Assembly (NCBI GenBank): GCA_016929495.1 | Contig: JAFGIS010000624.1 | Coordinates: forward strand, 1-33,684 | Source: Polyangiaceae bacterium | GTDB lineage: Bacteria > Myxococcota_A > Polyangia > Polyangiales > Polyangiaceae | Length of the DNA stretch: 33,684 bases | Reading direction: 5' to 3' | Shown here: positions 23,133-32,469 of the stretch, in pieces | Numbering within the stretch: position 1 is the first letter of the stretch | How the letters are laid out: each line of letters begins with the position of its first letter | Made by a program: the position numbers and the translations under genes | Notes under the pieces: model-generated | Database searches by the model: none | Told to the model about the DNA's origin: nothing | The model's input: only the letters and a program-made list of their open reading frames with translations

Positions 23133-26100
23133 TCAGGAGTCGATCGAAATGCCCAGCCGTTCCCGGAGCTCCAGATAGGGGTGGGAGACGGAATAGAGCA
23201 GCAGCTCACGCTGCCTCGTTTCGCGTGGGACGATGCTGGAACCCTCCTCGGACGCAGCGACGATCTCGAGCGACGTCGCCAGATCGTGTGCAATGACCAG
23301 GCCAATGCGGTCGGCTGTCAGATCGACGCCCCCGACCCAACGCTTCAGGTCGAGCGCCGCGCCCTCTTGCAGGAGCCGTGAGACCACGCGGGACAGCTGG
23401 TCGCGCGCGGCGCCCTTGATGCCCGCGTCGAGGGCCTTGTACGCCTCGGCGACCGGACCCTCGAGATCCGGGGTCACAGGGAACTGCGGCGAGTTCACCT
23501 TGAACGCGCCGAACAGCCAGGATTTCAGCCCAGTTCCCGTGGGCATCAACTGTCGCATGTAGGCGCCGGGGCGATAGTAGGAGAGGTGCCGTGCGGCGAT
23601 GAAAGCAGCAGCCTGGGGCGGCACCTTCTTGCTCAGCGCTGTTCGCCCAAGGGCAATGGAGGGCGTGTAGGCGTGCAGGAAGGCCAAGCCACCCAGGTCT
23701 CTGGGATTCTCGAAGGCGGGCGGCAGTTCGAGCCCGAGCACGCCAGCCGCGTAGTGCAACGTCTGGGGCATCGGGAGCGGGAACGTCTCGAGGTCCAAGG
23801 CAGCCTCCGGATCGTAGCCCAGCTCCTGGAGGTTCTGCGCGCGTGAGGCAATGACCACCGGCTCGATCAAAGCGAACAGGCTGGTCAACAGGGCATCGGC
23901 TTCCGGGTGCGTTACGCGCGTGAGCCAGTCCTCGTCGGTCATGATGGCTTGCGCCGGGGCTGCGGTTTCGGAGCGCATGCGACGGTAGAAGCGTTGCTCA
24001 TCCGGCTCGGCGAATTTGAGCACTGACAGCGCCTGGCACAGGCACCACGCTCCGTCGGCCTTCTTGACCTCCGTATAGAGCTTGCGGAGCCGCCGATAGA
24101 TTTCGGCGCGCTTGGAGTCCTCACGCAGCAGGGCTTCGAAGGTTGCGACGGCCTTTTCGAGATGCGCCTCCGGGCGAGAAGCGTACAGATGCGCGAGCCG
24201 CTCGGTACGCTTTCCGTCCTCCGGGTCGAGGGCCTGCGCCGCCTCGCACGCGTCGATCGCCTGGTCGATCCAGCCCAGTTCGTTTTCGTAGAGATCGGCG
24301 AGATCGCCGTATGCCTCCAGCATGGCTGGGACCCCGTCCGCGTCGATGGCGCCTTCCAGCTTGCGCTTGAGCAGGCGCTCCACCGCCCTGTGGTCGCTGC
24401 GAGTGCGATAGAGTTCGATCGCTTCGTTGAACGCCTTGGTTACTGTCGGGTCGAGGTCGAGGACCTGCTCGTAGTATTCGAGAGCGCGGTCGATGTCGCC
24501 CAATTCGCGCGAGACGACGATGGCGGCCGTGTTCAGGTACTTCGCCTTCTGCTTGGGCTCCTCGACGAAGTCCGCCAGGCGCAGCACGACGTCGACGAGG
24601 TTGCCCCAGTCCTTCTCCTCGCTGTAGACCTGCATCAGCCTCGTCAGCAGGCGTCGGTCGTCCGGGCGTTCCTCCAGGGCCGCGGCGAAGCTCTTGGCGG
24701 CCCAGGTCCGATCCTTGAGCTTGTCGGCCGCCAACTCACCCATTTCCGTGAGCAACTGGACGCGCTCATCGCCGTCGGCGACGTCGAGGTGCCGCGACTT
24801 GGCGCGGATGACCTTCACCCAGTCTTCCCGCTCCTCGTAGACCTTCGCCAGCGCGATGTGTGGCAGCGGGCTGCTCGGATCGTGCGCCAACGCCTCTTCG
24901 AGCACGGGTATCGCTGCGTCGAGCTGGCCCGCCCGGCGCATGGACTCTCCGTACCGGTACAGGGCTGTCGCGCGCTCCTGCATCGAGAGAGAGTCGCCGA
25001 ACATCTCGAGCAGCTTGCCGAGAAGCTCGGCGGCGCGCTGCGGGGACCCATGCTGGAAGGTTACCTGAGCAACGCGGGCCAGCGCTTCGCCGTTGTCCGG
25101 GGCGATCCGCAACAGCGTGTCCATTGCGGTGACGGCCTTCTCCGTGGACCCCGTTTGGGTCAGCGCGTCCACGAATCGGACGAGGATCCGGGTCGCCTGT
25201 TCCCTGTCGAGCGCGTCGACGCGATCAGTGAGCATCGCGTAGTGCTTGCTCGCCTCGAGGAAGCGTTTGGTTTCGAAGGCGATGTCACCCGCGACGATGA
25301 GGGCGTCCGGGTTCGCCTGATCGAGCTCCAGCGCGCGCTTTGCGGCCATTTCCGCGAGCTCATTGTCCTTGAGGTACCGGCGCGCCAATGTGGCTCGTTC
25401 ACCGTGCAGTTTTGCTCGGGCACGATCGCCTTCCGTCTGCTCGAGCTGCCGTTCGAGAAGCTGCAGGGCAGCGTGGATGTCTCCGCGCGCCAGCAGTGCA
25501 GCGCGCAGCTCGCTGAGCATGCCTGCGTCGCCTGGTCTTGCGTCCAGAGCCTGCTGGTAGCGATCGATGGCGCCGTCCAGATTGCCTTGTGACTGCAGCA
25601 GCCGGGCAGCGCGGAGGTATTGCTCTGCCCGGGCTTCGGGTGTCGAAGCGCGTGCCGCCAAGGCGTCGATGGCATCGAGTGCCGCGTCCGCGTCGCCGGT
25701 GTGCTCGCGTAGCCGTGCCAGCATTTCCAGCGCTTCCGAATGCTCAGGCTGAATCGCAACCACGCGTTCGAACGCCTCCATGGCCCGCTCGGGGGCTCTC
25801 AGTTGATCGGCGAAAACGCGTCCGAGCTGCAGCGCCAGAGGAACCCAACGGGTGTTGTCGGTAACGACATCGAGGAGTCGCTCGTAGAGCTGGGCGACGC
25901 GGTTCCACTCGCTCAACGCTCGATAGTGCCGAACCAGCGAGGTGATGCTGGCCTCGTGATTCGGGTCGATATCGAGAGCCTGTTCCAGCGCGTCGGCGGC
26001 CTTCCTGTGCTCGAGGAACTCCTCCTCGTACACCGCCGCGGTACGCTCGAGCAGGGCGATCTTGGCCCTGGGTGTCTCGGCAAGACGCGCCTCGATCTCC

Positions 26101-28457
26101 AGGACCGCGAGCAGGTCCCTGAAACGTCCGGCCTTGGCATAGAGCCGATCGAGACCGCGCAAGGCCTCTTCATGCTCGGGAGCCTCGGTCAGAACGGCTT
26201 CGTAGCGACGGATGGCCTCGTTGCTGTCGCCGAGCTTGTCCTCGTAGGTCTCGGCGATCCGGCACAGCGCGCCGAGCCGTTCCTCGCCGCGCAGTGACTG
26301 AGCCCGGCCCTCGAGGACACGCACGAGCGTGGCGTTGTCACCCGAGCGCTCGAGGATCCTTGCCCAGCCCTCGCTGGCTTTCAGATGAGTGGGGTCTTCC
26401 GTGAGCACACGCGCGTACAGCTCGCTCGCGCCTGCTGCGTCGTTGAGCTGCTGCGCGAGGATGTCAGCTGCCTCGGCGCGGAGGTCGCGCGCGCGGGGCG
26501 GCGTGCTCGTGGTGTCGGCTCGGCGCAGGAGCACCATACCGAGCTCGCTCCACTGGAATCCCTTCCGGTAGATGTTGGCCATCCCGTCCAGGGCTGCCTC
26601 GTTGCCCGGGTCGACGGCGACGACGGCCTGGAAGCAGGGCAGCGCGAGGTCGGGGCGGACCGCCTTGTCTGCGTACCACTGGCCCGCGCGCAGCAGAATC
26701 GCATTGCGCGCCTCGGCGGGCAGCTTCTGTTCCGAAAGCGCTTCGTTCGAGATGGCAAGTACCTCGCCCCATGCTTCCTGGTCGGTACCCGCCATGCGCT
26801 CGACTTTTTCGGCATACTCGGTGTGGGTCGGGTCTTCGCAGAACGCTCTGGCGTAGGCAAGCAGAGCCTGCTCGCGGTCGTCGAGCTCTTCGGTGCAGAG
26901 CTTGGCGATTTCTGCCAAGAGGCGGCTGCGCTCCGCTTTGTCGGTCGTCTGCTCGCTTCGCGCGAGCAGCATCTCGATGACCTCCTCGTACTTGCCGAGC
27001 TTGCGCCGCGCCTTCTCGAGGCCGAGCATCGCTGGCTGGTCGCGCGGGTCGAGCTCGATCAGCCACCCGTAGATCTGCTCGGCGCGTCCAGGGTCGGCGC
27101 CTGCGGATTCCGAAATCATCGCGGCTCGGAACAGAAGGTTTCTGCGTGCGTCCGCGGCACGCGGCGAGCGGTTCGGATCGAGCTCCGTGCCGGCCATGGT
27201 GAGCGCTTCCACGATCCTTTGCGGATCGGCTCCTGCGTCGACCGCCGCTTCGAGACCCAACGCGGCCTGTTCGCTCTCGGGGTCGAACAGGAGCGCCTCG
27301 ATCCGGTTGTTGACCTCTTCTTCGCTGATGCTGGGTTCGCGTCTCGAGCTGATGGACTTGGCAAGGTCGCCCAGCGCCTTCAGTACAGCCTGAGCATTTG
27401 CGGGTCGCTGCCCTGGGTCCTTCGCCATCAGTCCGTTCACGAAGGCCTCGACTTCGCGTGACACCCAGCCGCGCGGAGCCACCTCGCTGAGCCGAACGGG
27501 CTCTCGTGTGAGGTGTCCGATAGCCATGCCGAACGGGGAGGACTCATCGAACGGCGGCCTTCCGCCGAGTAGCTCGTAGAGCGTGGCGCCGAGTGCGTAC
27601 AGGTCGCTGCGTGCGTCGGAAGGCGCACCAGCGAGCACTTCCGGGGCGGTGGTTCTGGGGGAGGCAGCCGTCCAATGGAGCTCCCGCTGACCGTCGACCA
27701 CGCGCGGTCGAACCCGCAAGCGGTCTGTCCCTGCGTCGAGCAGCATCACGCGTTGCTCGCCGTCCGGGTCGCGGAACAGAACCACATTCTCGAGCCGAAG
27801 GTCTCCGTGAGCCAAGCCGCGCCCGTGCAGCACGGCCAGCCCCTGCAACAGGGCGGTCAGAACGCTCCACGCTTCATTCAAATGCATGGGACCCGTGCGC
27901 GCGATGCGCATGGCCAGCGTCTGGCCCTCCATGTACTCGTGAGCAACGCAGACTCGCGACTCGAGCTTCTCGACACTCAGCCCGACCGGCAGGACGGGAT
28001 GCATCACCATGCTCACGAGGCGATTCGCGGTCACGAAGCGGGCCAGGTTCGCGCGATCACGGGTAGCCTCTGCGCACAGGACTTTCAGCCGCATTTCGCG
28101 GCGATCCTTGCGGGCCAGGTAGGAGATCCCTGCGCGTCCAACGCCGAGCTGCCGCACGATCAGGTACGGTCCGAGCTGGTCACCATTGGACAGCTCCTCC
28201 GACACGCGCGGAGGATATTTCCTGAGCTCCGCCGCCACGGGAGCCGATTCCCCCCGGAGAGCGACTATCGCGTCGCACAGGGCCTCGAGCGCTTCGTCAC
28301 GTACGCAATGGCCGACGAGCGCGCGTGCGAATGAGCCCTTGCCTGAGGTGCCGCCGACGGCGTCCGGATCGAAGCCCAACACGTCGCTCGCCAGCTGCAT
28401 GAGCTCGTCCAAATCGAACAGCTGTTCCAGCTCTGCCTGCAGGGTTTCCAAGTCCAT
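23133..28457 (-). CDS. Giant protein: death-like N-terminus, divergent Ser/Thr kinase domain, TPR array
   Basis: A 1774-residue protein, probably cytosolic. Residues 1-80 form a small helical domain (LFDLDELMQLASDVLGFD, GSFARALVGHC, ALEALCDAIVAL) resembling bacterial effector-associated/death-like domains. The kinase domain (about 96-365) has the glycine loop GVGRAG and a Lys at 125, but HGD replaces HRD (D219), RLEN replaces KPxN, DAG replaces DFG (D241), and the C-helix Glu appears to be missing; APE (271-273) is intact. From about 385 to 1480 it is built of TPR-type helix pairs. The last 280 or so residues are a separate domain I cannot assign (AAGVLGLELPP, PQAAAFIAARHLSYYRPG). The start at 28457 has GAGGA with a 5-nt spacer. 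Catalytic activity is uncertain. Confidence 0.88.
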   Translation of the reverse strand: MDLETLQAELEQLFDLDELMQLASDVLGFDPDAVGGTSGKGSFARALVGHCVRDEALEALCDAIVALRGESAPVAAELRKYPPRVSEELSNGDQLGPYLIVRQLGVGRAGISYLARKDRREMRLKVLCAEATRDRANLARFVTANRLVSMVMHPVLPVGLSVEKLESRVCVAHEYMEGQTLAMRIARTGPMHLNEAWSVLTALLQGLAVLHGRGLAHGDLRLENVVLFRDPDGEQRVMLLDAGTDRLRVRPRVVDGQRELHWTAASPRTTAPEVLAGAPSDARSDLYALGATLYELLGGRPPFDESSPFGMAIGHLTREPVRLSEVAPRGWVSREVEAFVNGLMAKDPGQRPANAQAVLKALGDLAKSISSRREPSISEEEVNNRIEALLFDPESEQAALGLEAAVDAGADPQRIVEALTMAGTELDPNRSPRAADARRNLLFRAAMISESAGADPGRAEQIYGWLIELDPRDQPAMLGLEKARRKLGKYEEVIEMLLARSEQTTDKAERSRLLAEIAKLCTEELDDREQALLAYARAFCEDPTHTEYAEKVERMAGTDQEAWGEVLAISNEALSEQKLPAEARNAILLRAGQWYADKAVRPDLALPCFQAVVAVDPGNEAALDGMANIYRKGFQWSELGMVLLRRADTTSTPPRARDLRAEAADILAQQLNDAAGASELYARVLTEDPTHLKASEGWARILERSGDNATLVRVLEGRAQSLRGEERLGALCRIAETYEDKLGDSNEAIRRYEAVLTEAPEHEEALRGLDRLYAKAGRFRDLLAVLEIEARLAETPRAKIALLERTAAVYEEEFLEHRKAADALEQALDIDPNHEASITSLVRHYRALSEWNRVAQLYERLLDVVTDNTRWVPLALQLGRVFADQLRAPERAMEAFERVVAIQPEHSEALEMLARLREHTGDADAALDAIDALAARASTPEARAEQYLRAARLLQSQGNLDGAIDRYQQALDARPGDAGMLSELRAALLARGDIHAALQLLERQLEQTEGDRARAKLHGERATLARRYLKDNELAEMAAKRALELDQANPDALIVAGDIAFETKRFLEASKHYAMLTDRVDALDREQATRILVRFVDALTQTGSTEKAVTAMDTLLRIAPDNGEALARVAQVTFQHGSPQRAAELLGKLLEMFGDSLSMQERATALYRYGESMRRAGQLDAAIPVLEEALAHDPSSPLPHIALAKVYEEREDWVKVIRAKSRHLDVADGDERVQLLTEMGELAADKLKDRTWAAKSFAAALEERPDDRRLLTRLMQVYSEEKDWGNLVDVVLRLADFVEEPKQKAKYLNTAAIVVSRELGDIDRALEYYEQVLDLDPTVTKAFNEAIELYRTRSDHRAVERLLKRKLEGAIDADGVPAMLEAYGDLADLYENELGWIDQAIDACEAAQALDPEDGKRTERLAHLYASRPEAHLEKAVATFEALLREDSKRAEIYRRLRKLYTEVKKADGAWCLCQALSVLKFAEPDEQRFYRRMRSETAAPAQAIMTDEDWLTRVTHPEADALLTSLFALIEPVVIASRAQNLQELGYDPEAALDLETFPLPMPQTLHYAAGVLGLELPPAFENPRDLGGLAFLHAYTPSIALGRTALSKKVPPQAAAFIAARHLSYYRPGAYMRQLMPTGTGLKSWLFGAFKVNSPQFPVTPDLEGPVAEAYKALDAGIKGAARDQLSRVVSRLLQEGAALDLKRWVGGVDLTADRIGLVIAHDLATSLEIVAASEEGSSIVPRETRQRELLLYSVSHPYLELRERLGISIDS

Positions 28458-28643
28458 GGTCATCCTCGTCATCACGCCGGGCATCACACGACGAGACGTT
28501 CTTTTTGGGGCGCGACACCCGGCCGGGCCGGAGAAGCGAACCATAACCGGGAGGACGGCCCGGCGGGACGAGTTTTTTTCAACGAATTCGCCGCGACGTT
28601 CACTTTCTGGGCCGAGCACGAGGCGCGTGGTACAGGCCCGGAC

Positions 28644-28937
28644 GTGGGCCCGCGACGACTGCTTCTCGAGCGCGTTCTTCCTCTTGCCGTTCTGGTGCTG
28701 GCGACCGTGGCGGTCCCGGTCATGGTGTTCAGCCGGTCGGGGCTTCCGCGGCTCAATTCGCTCAGGCGAGAGCGGCTCGAGGCTCAGGACCAAATCAGTC
28801 GACTGACGCACGAGATCGGGGAGCTTCGAGCGAAGGTGGAGAGCATTCGCCGGGATCCGGCTGCGGTCGAGCGTGTGGCCCGGGACCAGCTGGGTCTGGT
28901 TCGACGCACTGAAGTCGTTTTCCAGTTCGAGCCATGA
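28644..28937 (+). CDS. FtsB/DivIC-like septum formation initiator protein
   Basis: A 97-residue bitopic membrane protein. It has a short basic N-terminus, one membrane helix (about 10-30, VLPLAVLVLATVAVPVMVF), a coiled coil (about 38-70, RRERLEAQDQISRLTHEIGELRAKV) and the family end RRDPAAVERVARDQLGLVRRTEVVFQF. FtsB/DivIC proteins join FtsL and FtsQ in the division complex. The start is GTG 28644; no strong ribosome site is seen. It diverges from the giant kinase/TPR gene (186-bp gap) and converges with the aconitase-like gene. In many genomes this family lies near eno; that is not seen here. Confidence 0.8.
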   Translation: MGPRRLLLERVLPLAVLVLATVAVPVMVFSRSGLPRLNSLRRERLEAQDQISRLTHEIGELRAKVESIRRDPAAVERVARDQLGLVRRTEVVFQFEP

Positions 28938-29009
28938 AGGCCTGCCTGCTGGCCTGGTCCACGGACCTGGCGATCCCCTGGACAGCCCTCCTCATGCCTC
29001 GTCGCGATT

Positions 29010-29069
29010 GAAGCGATGGGTTTTTCGCCGTCCCCGACCGGGCGAGGGCGGCGAAAAACCCGCCGCTTC
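29010..29069. repeat. Long near-perfect palindrome in the gap between convergent genes
   Basis: GGGTTTTTCGCCG (29018-29030) pairs perfectly with CGGCGAAAAACCC (29049-29061); beyond a 2-nt mismatch, GAAGCG (29010-29015) pairs with CGCTTC (29064-29069). The loop is 18 nt. It lies between the FtsB-like gene and the aconitase-like gene, which converge, so it could end transcription in both directions. The T and A runs are inside the stem rather than after it, so it may instead be a dispersed palindromic repeat. A second copy was not found in this window. Confidence 0.7.
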
Positions 29070-29121
29070 CCGCCGATTCGAGCCGGACGCCCCCCTTCCC
29101 CCCTTGTTCTTGGGCCGCGTC

Positions 29122-30915
29122 CTATCCGCTGCGGGCAGGTCGCATCGGCGCCGTGGGGCCCGAGGCCGGCGCCTCGCTCAGCGTCCATTCCCGTTCAGGA
29201 CCCACTGCGAGCCAGCGGAGGTCAGCCCGCCCTGACGGCCACGATACCGCGATGGTGCCATCCTCGGCCCACCGGTCCGAAGGTGGCACGGTGACCGAGC
29301 CGTTGTGCTCCAGCTTCGCGATCGATTCCGGATCAGCCGTACATGCCAGGATCCCGAGACTCGCGAGCACGGCAACGGCATGTCCCGGCATCTGAGGTGC
29401 GACCACCGCTCGAAGTTCTGGCAGCAATCTGGCCGCATGCCGGACAGCCCACCGGGCCTGCTGCCACGAAGCCACGACCAGGAGCGTGGGTTCGGTCAGC
29501 GGTCGCTCGCCCGTGACGGGCTGCAGGGTCACCGCTTTTCGCCACGGCGGTCGTGCCGGCAAGGCGGGGAAAGCGCGCTCGCCTTCCCCGTCCTGCCGGG
29601 GTTTGACCTTGGGCTTGCCGCGCCGGACCAAGAGCACGTCGTCTGTCGGGGAGTAGCGCGGAAGGGTGACTCGGACCGGGCGCTTGAACGAGCGTGGGTC
29701 GCCCAGAGCCCCGAACGCTACCGAATACGCGATGGTTTCCGCCGAAGCCACCGCTGAACCGCTGCGGCCGAGTGCGTCAGGCTCCGGATCGAACGTGCGT
29801 ACGGACAGGCCCGTGTCGGGCGGGGGGTAGAGTTCACCGGAGATGAGCCGTGCGTCGGGCTCGAGCAGCCGCGCGCCGGTGGCAATGAGGTCGACCAGCG
29901 CGCCCGACCTTGCCAGCACTTCCAGGGCCTGTCGCGAAGGAGGGGCGACCAGCAGATCCAGCCTCGGGGGTACGCGCTTGCTTTTGAGCAGCGCTGCTGC
30001 TGCCAGCAAATCGCGCAAGGATGCCCCGCAGTCGCCGCCGAGCACGGCCTGGTGGATCGGCGTGCCCTGCAGCTCGCGTACCGCGCACACACGTCCCTCT
30101 CGGTCCATGACCAGTGGATCGATCGCGGAAAGGTCGACGCTGATCACCTCGTCAGAGGGCGCTCCAGGGTCGGGCACGAGGGCACGGTGCGCCTTGGACC
30201 GTCGCTGGTCTCGCAGGAAGACCTCGGTCTTCTCATCGCTGACGAACACTGCGCCGGCGGCCCCGACGCGAGGCGCCAGCGAAGCCAGCAGGGCTCGGTC
30301 GTACACCGACAGCGAGCGAGCGTTCGGACCCGCGAATTCCAGGACCACCGGTGCGCCGTGGCGGCCGTCCAGCCTTCGGATGACGTCGCTGAGCCCCAGG
30401 CGCATCAGCTCCAGAGCAACGTCACGGACCGAGACGAAGGGACGCAGCCGACCCGACAGCAGAACCTGGACAGTGCGGGGGACACGGACGATGGTCCTGC
30501 CAGTGACAAGCGCCTCAGCGAGCGGGCGTGGGCCGCACTGCAGTGCGAGCGTGCCGGCTCCCCCGATCGCAGCGACTCGAGCATCGTCGGTGAGCGCGAG
30601 CCGCCCTGGGCTCGCGAACCGCTCGAGGTGTACGGCGACCGGGAAGCCAATCCCGGGCCGCGCGATGAAGACGTTGTATTGGAGCAGCTCGCGGAGCCAG
30701 AGTCGATGGCGATCGGCTTGTCGGCCGATACCCACGCACTGGGTATCGTACGCGACGGCCGTCTCGACGGCGGCGCGCTTGAGTCCGGAACGAAGCGCTT
30801 CCGCGAGCACGTGCTCTGGGTCGCGGGACAGGACCACCTGATCGACCTTGGCACGCACCAGATCGGTGCCCAAGGGCTGGGCATCGGCGCGGCCGCCAAG
30901 GATCTTCTGGGTCAT
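29122..30915 (-). CDS. Aconitase/isopropylmalate dehydratase-family pseudoenzyme
   Basis: A 597-residue protein that follows the aconitase fold from end to end: MTQKIL start, VHLERFASPG (95-104), GGAGTLALQCG, TGRTIVRVPRTVQVLLSGRL, LRDLLAAAALLKSKRVPPR, APPSRQALEVL, VASAETIAYSVAFGALGDPR, and a C-terminal swivelling-domain part (LVVASWQQARWAVRHAARLL). Key residues are lost. DDAR (110-113) replaces the active-site DSHT; the first cluster Cys is kept only as GGDC (C296) where GSCTN is expected; the CxxC pair is missing (PDARLISG at 353-360); and SWQQAR replaces GSSRE. It should not bind the [4Fe-4S] cluster or catalyse hydration. The start is ATG 30915; ATG 30948, with a better ribosome site, would add 11 residues. 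Confidence 0.8.
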   Translation of the reverse strand: MTQKILGGRADAQPLGTDLVRAKVDQVVLSRDPEHVLAEALRSGLKRAAVETAVAYDTQCVGIGRQADRHRLWLRELLQYNVFIARPGIGFPVAVHLERFASPGRLALTDDARVAAIGGAGTLALQCGPRPLAEALVTGRTIVRVPRTVQVLLSGRLRPFVSVRDVALELMRLGLSDVIRRLDGRHGAPVVLEFAGPNARSLSVYDRALLASLAPRVGAAGAVFVSDEKTEVFLRDQRRSKAHRALVPDPGAPSDEVISVDLSAIDPLVMDREGRVCAVRELQGTPIHQAVLGGDCGASLRDLLAAAALLKSKRVPPRLDLLVAPPSRQALEVLARSGALVDLIATGARLLEPDARLISGELYPPPDTGLSVRTFDPEPDALGRSGSAVASAETIAYSVAFGALGDPRSFKRPVRVTLPRYSPTDDVLLVRRGKPKVKPRQDGEGERAFPALPARPPWRKAVTLQPVTGERPLTEPTLLVVASWQQARWAVRHAARLLPELRAVVAPQMPGHAVAVLASLGILACTADPESIAKLEHNGSVTVPPSDRWAEDGTIAVSWPSGRADLRWLAVGPEREWTLSEAPASGPTAPMRPARSG

Positions 30916-31090
30916 GGTGCGGGGAGGATCCCCCGCTCGAGCACGCATGGGAAGTCGTCTCCCCGGATGTCCGAGGAGAGACGAAAACTAGCCGCTTCGC
31001 GGCCCAAGGGTCAAGGAGTGCCGACGGCCCCAGGAGTGTCCGGACCAAGAATTCACTCTCGCGCACAAACCGGCTAACCTATCGTCTCTG

Positions 31091-31450
31091 ATGTTCAAGG
31101 AGACACTGCAAGGCGTTGTCGAAGGAACCCAGGGCGGTCTTGCCGGTCTGCTCATGGATTTCGAAGGGATCCCGCTCGAAAGCTACGCGAAAGACGGGGA
31201 CTTCGACATCGAGGCGGTGGGCGCCGAGGCCAGCGTGGTGGTCAAAGCCATCCAGCGGGCCACCGTCATGCTCGAGGCGGGCGAGACGCGGGAGGTCGCC
31301 ATCCAGAGCGAGAAGATGTCGACCCTGATCCGCGTGATCAACAACGAGTACTTCGTCGCGGTGACGCTTGCGCCGGACGCCAATCTTGGCAAGGCGCGTT
31401 TCTTGCTTCGCGTGGCTGCTCCCAAGCTTCGCGAAGAGCTGGAGAACTGA
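31091..31450 (+). CDS. Roadblock/LC7 domain protein
   Basis: A 119-residue single-domain protein of the Roadblock/LC7 fold (MglB family in the broad sense). It has an N-terminal helix (FKETLQGVVEGTQGGLAGLLM), the strand and turn DFEGIPLESYAKDG, a long central helix (ASVVVKAIQRATVMLEAG), then strands EVAIQSEKMSTLIRVINNEYFVAV. Such proteins regulate small GTPases or serve as scaffolds, usually as dimers. No Ras-like GTPase gene is adjacent, so the partner is unknown. The ATG at 31091 follows a 175-bp gap divergent from the aconitase-like gene; aroQ starts 4 bp after its stop. Confidence 0.88.
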   Translation: MFKETLQGVVEGTQGGLAGLLMDFEGIPLESYAKDGDFDIEAVGAEASVVVKAIQRATVMLEAGETREVAIQSEKMSTLIRVINNEYFVAVTLAPDANLGKARFLLRVAAPKLREELEN

Positions 31451-31454
31451 GATC

Positions 31455-31982
31455 TTGGCGGAGCGGTCGACGTCACGCCGTGCCGCCAGTCGAGCGGGCG
31501 CCACGAGTGCCGTTCGCCAGATACTGGTGCTGAGCGGGCCCAATCTGGATCGGCTTGGGCTTCGCGAGCCTGACGTGTACGGTTCGACCACGCTCGAAGA
31601 GATCCATGGCGAGCTCGGCCGCATAGCAGTCAGCCGCTCGACACGAGTGGATTGTCGACAGACGAACCACGAAGGCGACCTCGTCAGCTGGATCTGGGAG
31701 GCGGTGGACGCCGGGTTCGACGGGATCCTGATCAACCCCGGTGCCCTGACCCACACCTCGTACGCGCTCTACGACGCGCTCAAAGGGGCGAATCTGCCAG
31801 TCGTCGAGGTTCACCTTTCCAACCCGGACTCGCGCGAGCCGTTCCGGCGACGCTCGCTCGTGGCCCCGGTCTGTCTCGGTCGTGTCGCAGGCTTCGGCGC
31901 TCGCTCCTACACGCTGGCGCTCCAGGCGCTTCTCGACCAGCTCGACAGCAAGGCGGCCACGGCGTCCGCGGGCAGGGGGTAG
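31455..31982 (+). CDS. aroQ: 3-dehydroquinate dehydratase, type II
   Basis: AroQ dehydrates 3-dehydroquinate to 3-dehydroshikimate in the shikimate pathway. Family marks are all present: [20 protein letters not shown] with the catalytic Tyr (Y42), [49 protein letters not shown] and [11 protein letters not shown]. At 175 residues from a TTG start at 31455 it is about 25 longer than usual, due to a basic Ser/Arg/Ala-rich N-terminal extension (1-20). No ATG or GTG lies between the previous stop and the conserved fold; GGAGA is 9 nt upstream of the TTG, inside the Roadblock gene end. Followed by accB after 16 bp. Confidence 0.93.
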   Translation: MAERSTSRRAASRAGATSAVRQILVLSGPNLDRLGLREPDVYGSTTLEEIHGELGRIAVSRSTRVDCRQTNHEGDLVSWIWEAVDAGFDGILINPGALTHTSYALYDALKGANLPVVEVHLSNPDSREPFRRRSLVAPVCLGRVAGFGARSYTLALQALLDQLDSKAATASAGRG

Positions 31983-31998
31983 CGCACGGAGGCGGACG

Positions 31999-32451
31999 AT
32001 GGAGATCCCGCTCAAGGACCTGAAAGCTCTGATCCAAATCCTCGAGGAGGGCTGCGCGAGCGAGTTCGAGTACCAGGACGAGAGCGGACGACTGCGTCTG
32101 GCATTCGGGCGTGGCGCAGCGCCGGCCGTTTCCGTGGCCTCTACGGCCGCCCCTGCTCAGCCGTCGGCAACGACGCCGCCCGCGGCGCCCGCGGCCGAGG
32201 CGCAGGTCGAGGGCGTCTACGTCACCTCGCCGTTCGTCGGTACCTTCTACCGCGCGCCCGCTCCGGATGCGCAGCCCTTCGTGGAGGTGGGCGTCAGCGT
32301 TCGCAAGGGTCAGACGCTGTGCATCGTCGAAGCGATGAAGCTCATGAACGAAATCGAGGCCGATTTCGCCGGCACGGTGCTCGAGATCCTCGTGGAGAAC
32401 GGCGTCAGCGTCGAATTCGGCCAGCGATTGTTCAGGGTGAGGCGGGCCTGA
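31999..32451 (+). CDS. accB: Acetyl-CoA carboxylase biotin carboxyl carrier protein
   Basis: AccB carries the biotin that shuttles carboxyl groups between biotin carboxylase and carboxyltransferase in fatty acid synthesis. The 150-residue protein has a small N-terminal domain ([13 protein letters not shown]), an Ala/Pro/Thr-rich flexible linker (about 38-70), and the biotinyl domain with [20 protein letters not shown] and the biotinylation site EAMKLMNE (K114). The start at 31999 has GGAGG upstream. It is followed by accC 18 bp later, the usual pairing. Confidence 0.96.
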   Translation: MEIPLKDLKALIQILEEGCASEFEYQDESGRLRLAFGRGAAPAVSVASTAAPAQPSATTPPAAPAAEAQVEGVYVTSPFVGTFYRAPAPDAQPFVEVGVSVRKGQTLCIVEAMKLMNEIEADFAGTVLEILVENGVSVEFGQRLFRVRRA

Positions 32452-32469
32452 GGTCCGCGGCGCGGCGCC

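Noticed and set aside
24162-26297. Long plus-strand frames inside the giant kinase/TPR gene
   Set aside because: They lie opposite TPR repeats whose helix-pair periodicity is clear on the minus strand; the plus-strand translations show only repeat shadows.
28934-29011. 25-codon frame starting with an ATGA overlap at the end of the FtsB-like gene
   Set aside because: The overlap is suggestive and the peptide slightly hydrophobic, but it has no good ribosome site or homology and runs into the palindrome at 29010. Chance is more likely.
28784-29188. Minus-strand frame across the palindrome and the FtsB-like gene
   Set aside because: It is antisense to a gene with a clear family pattern, and the rest is translation of the palindrome itself.
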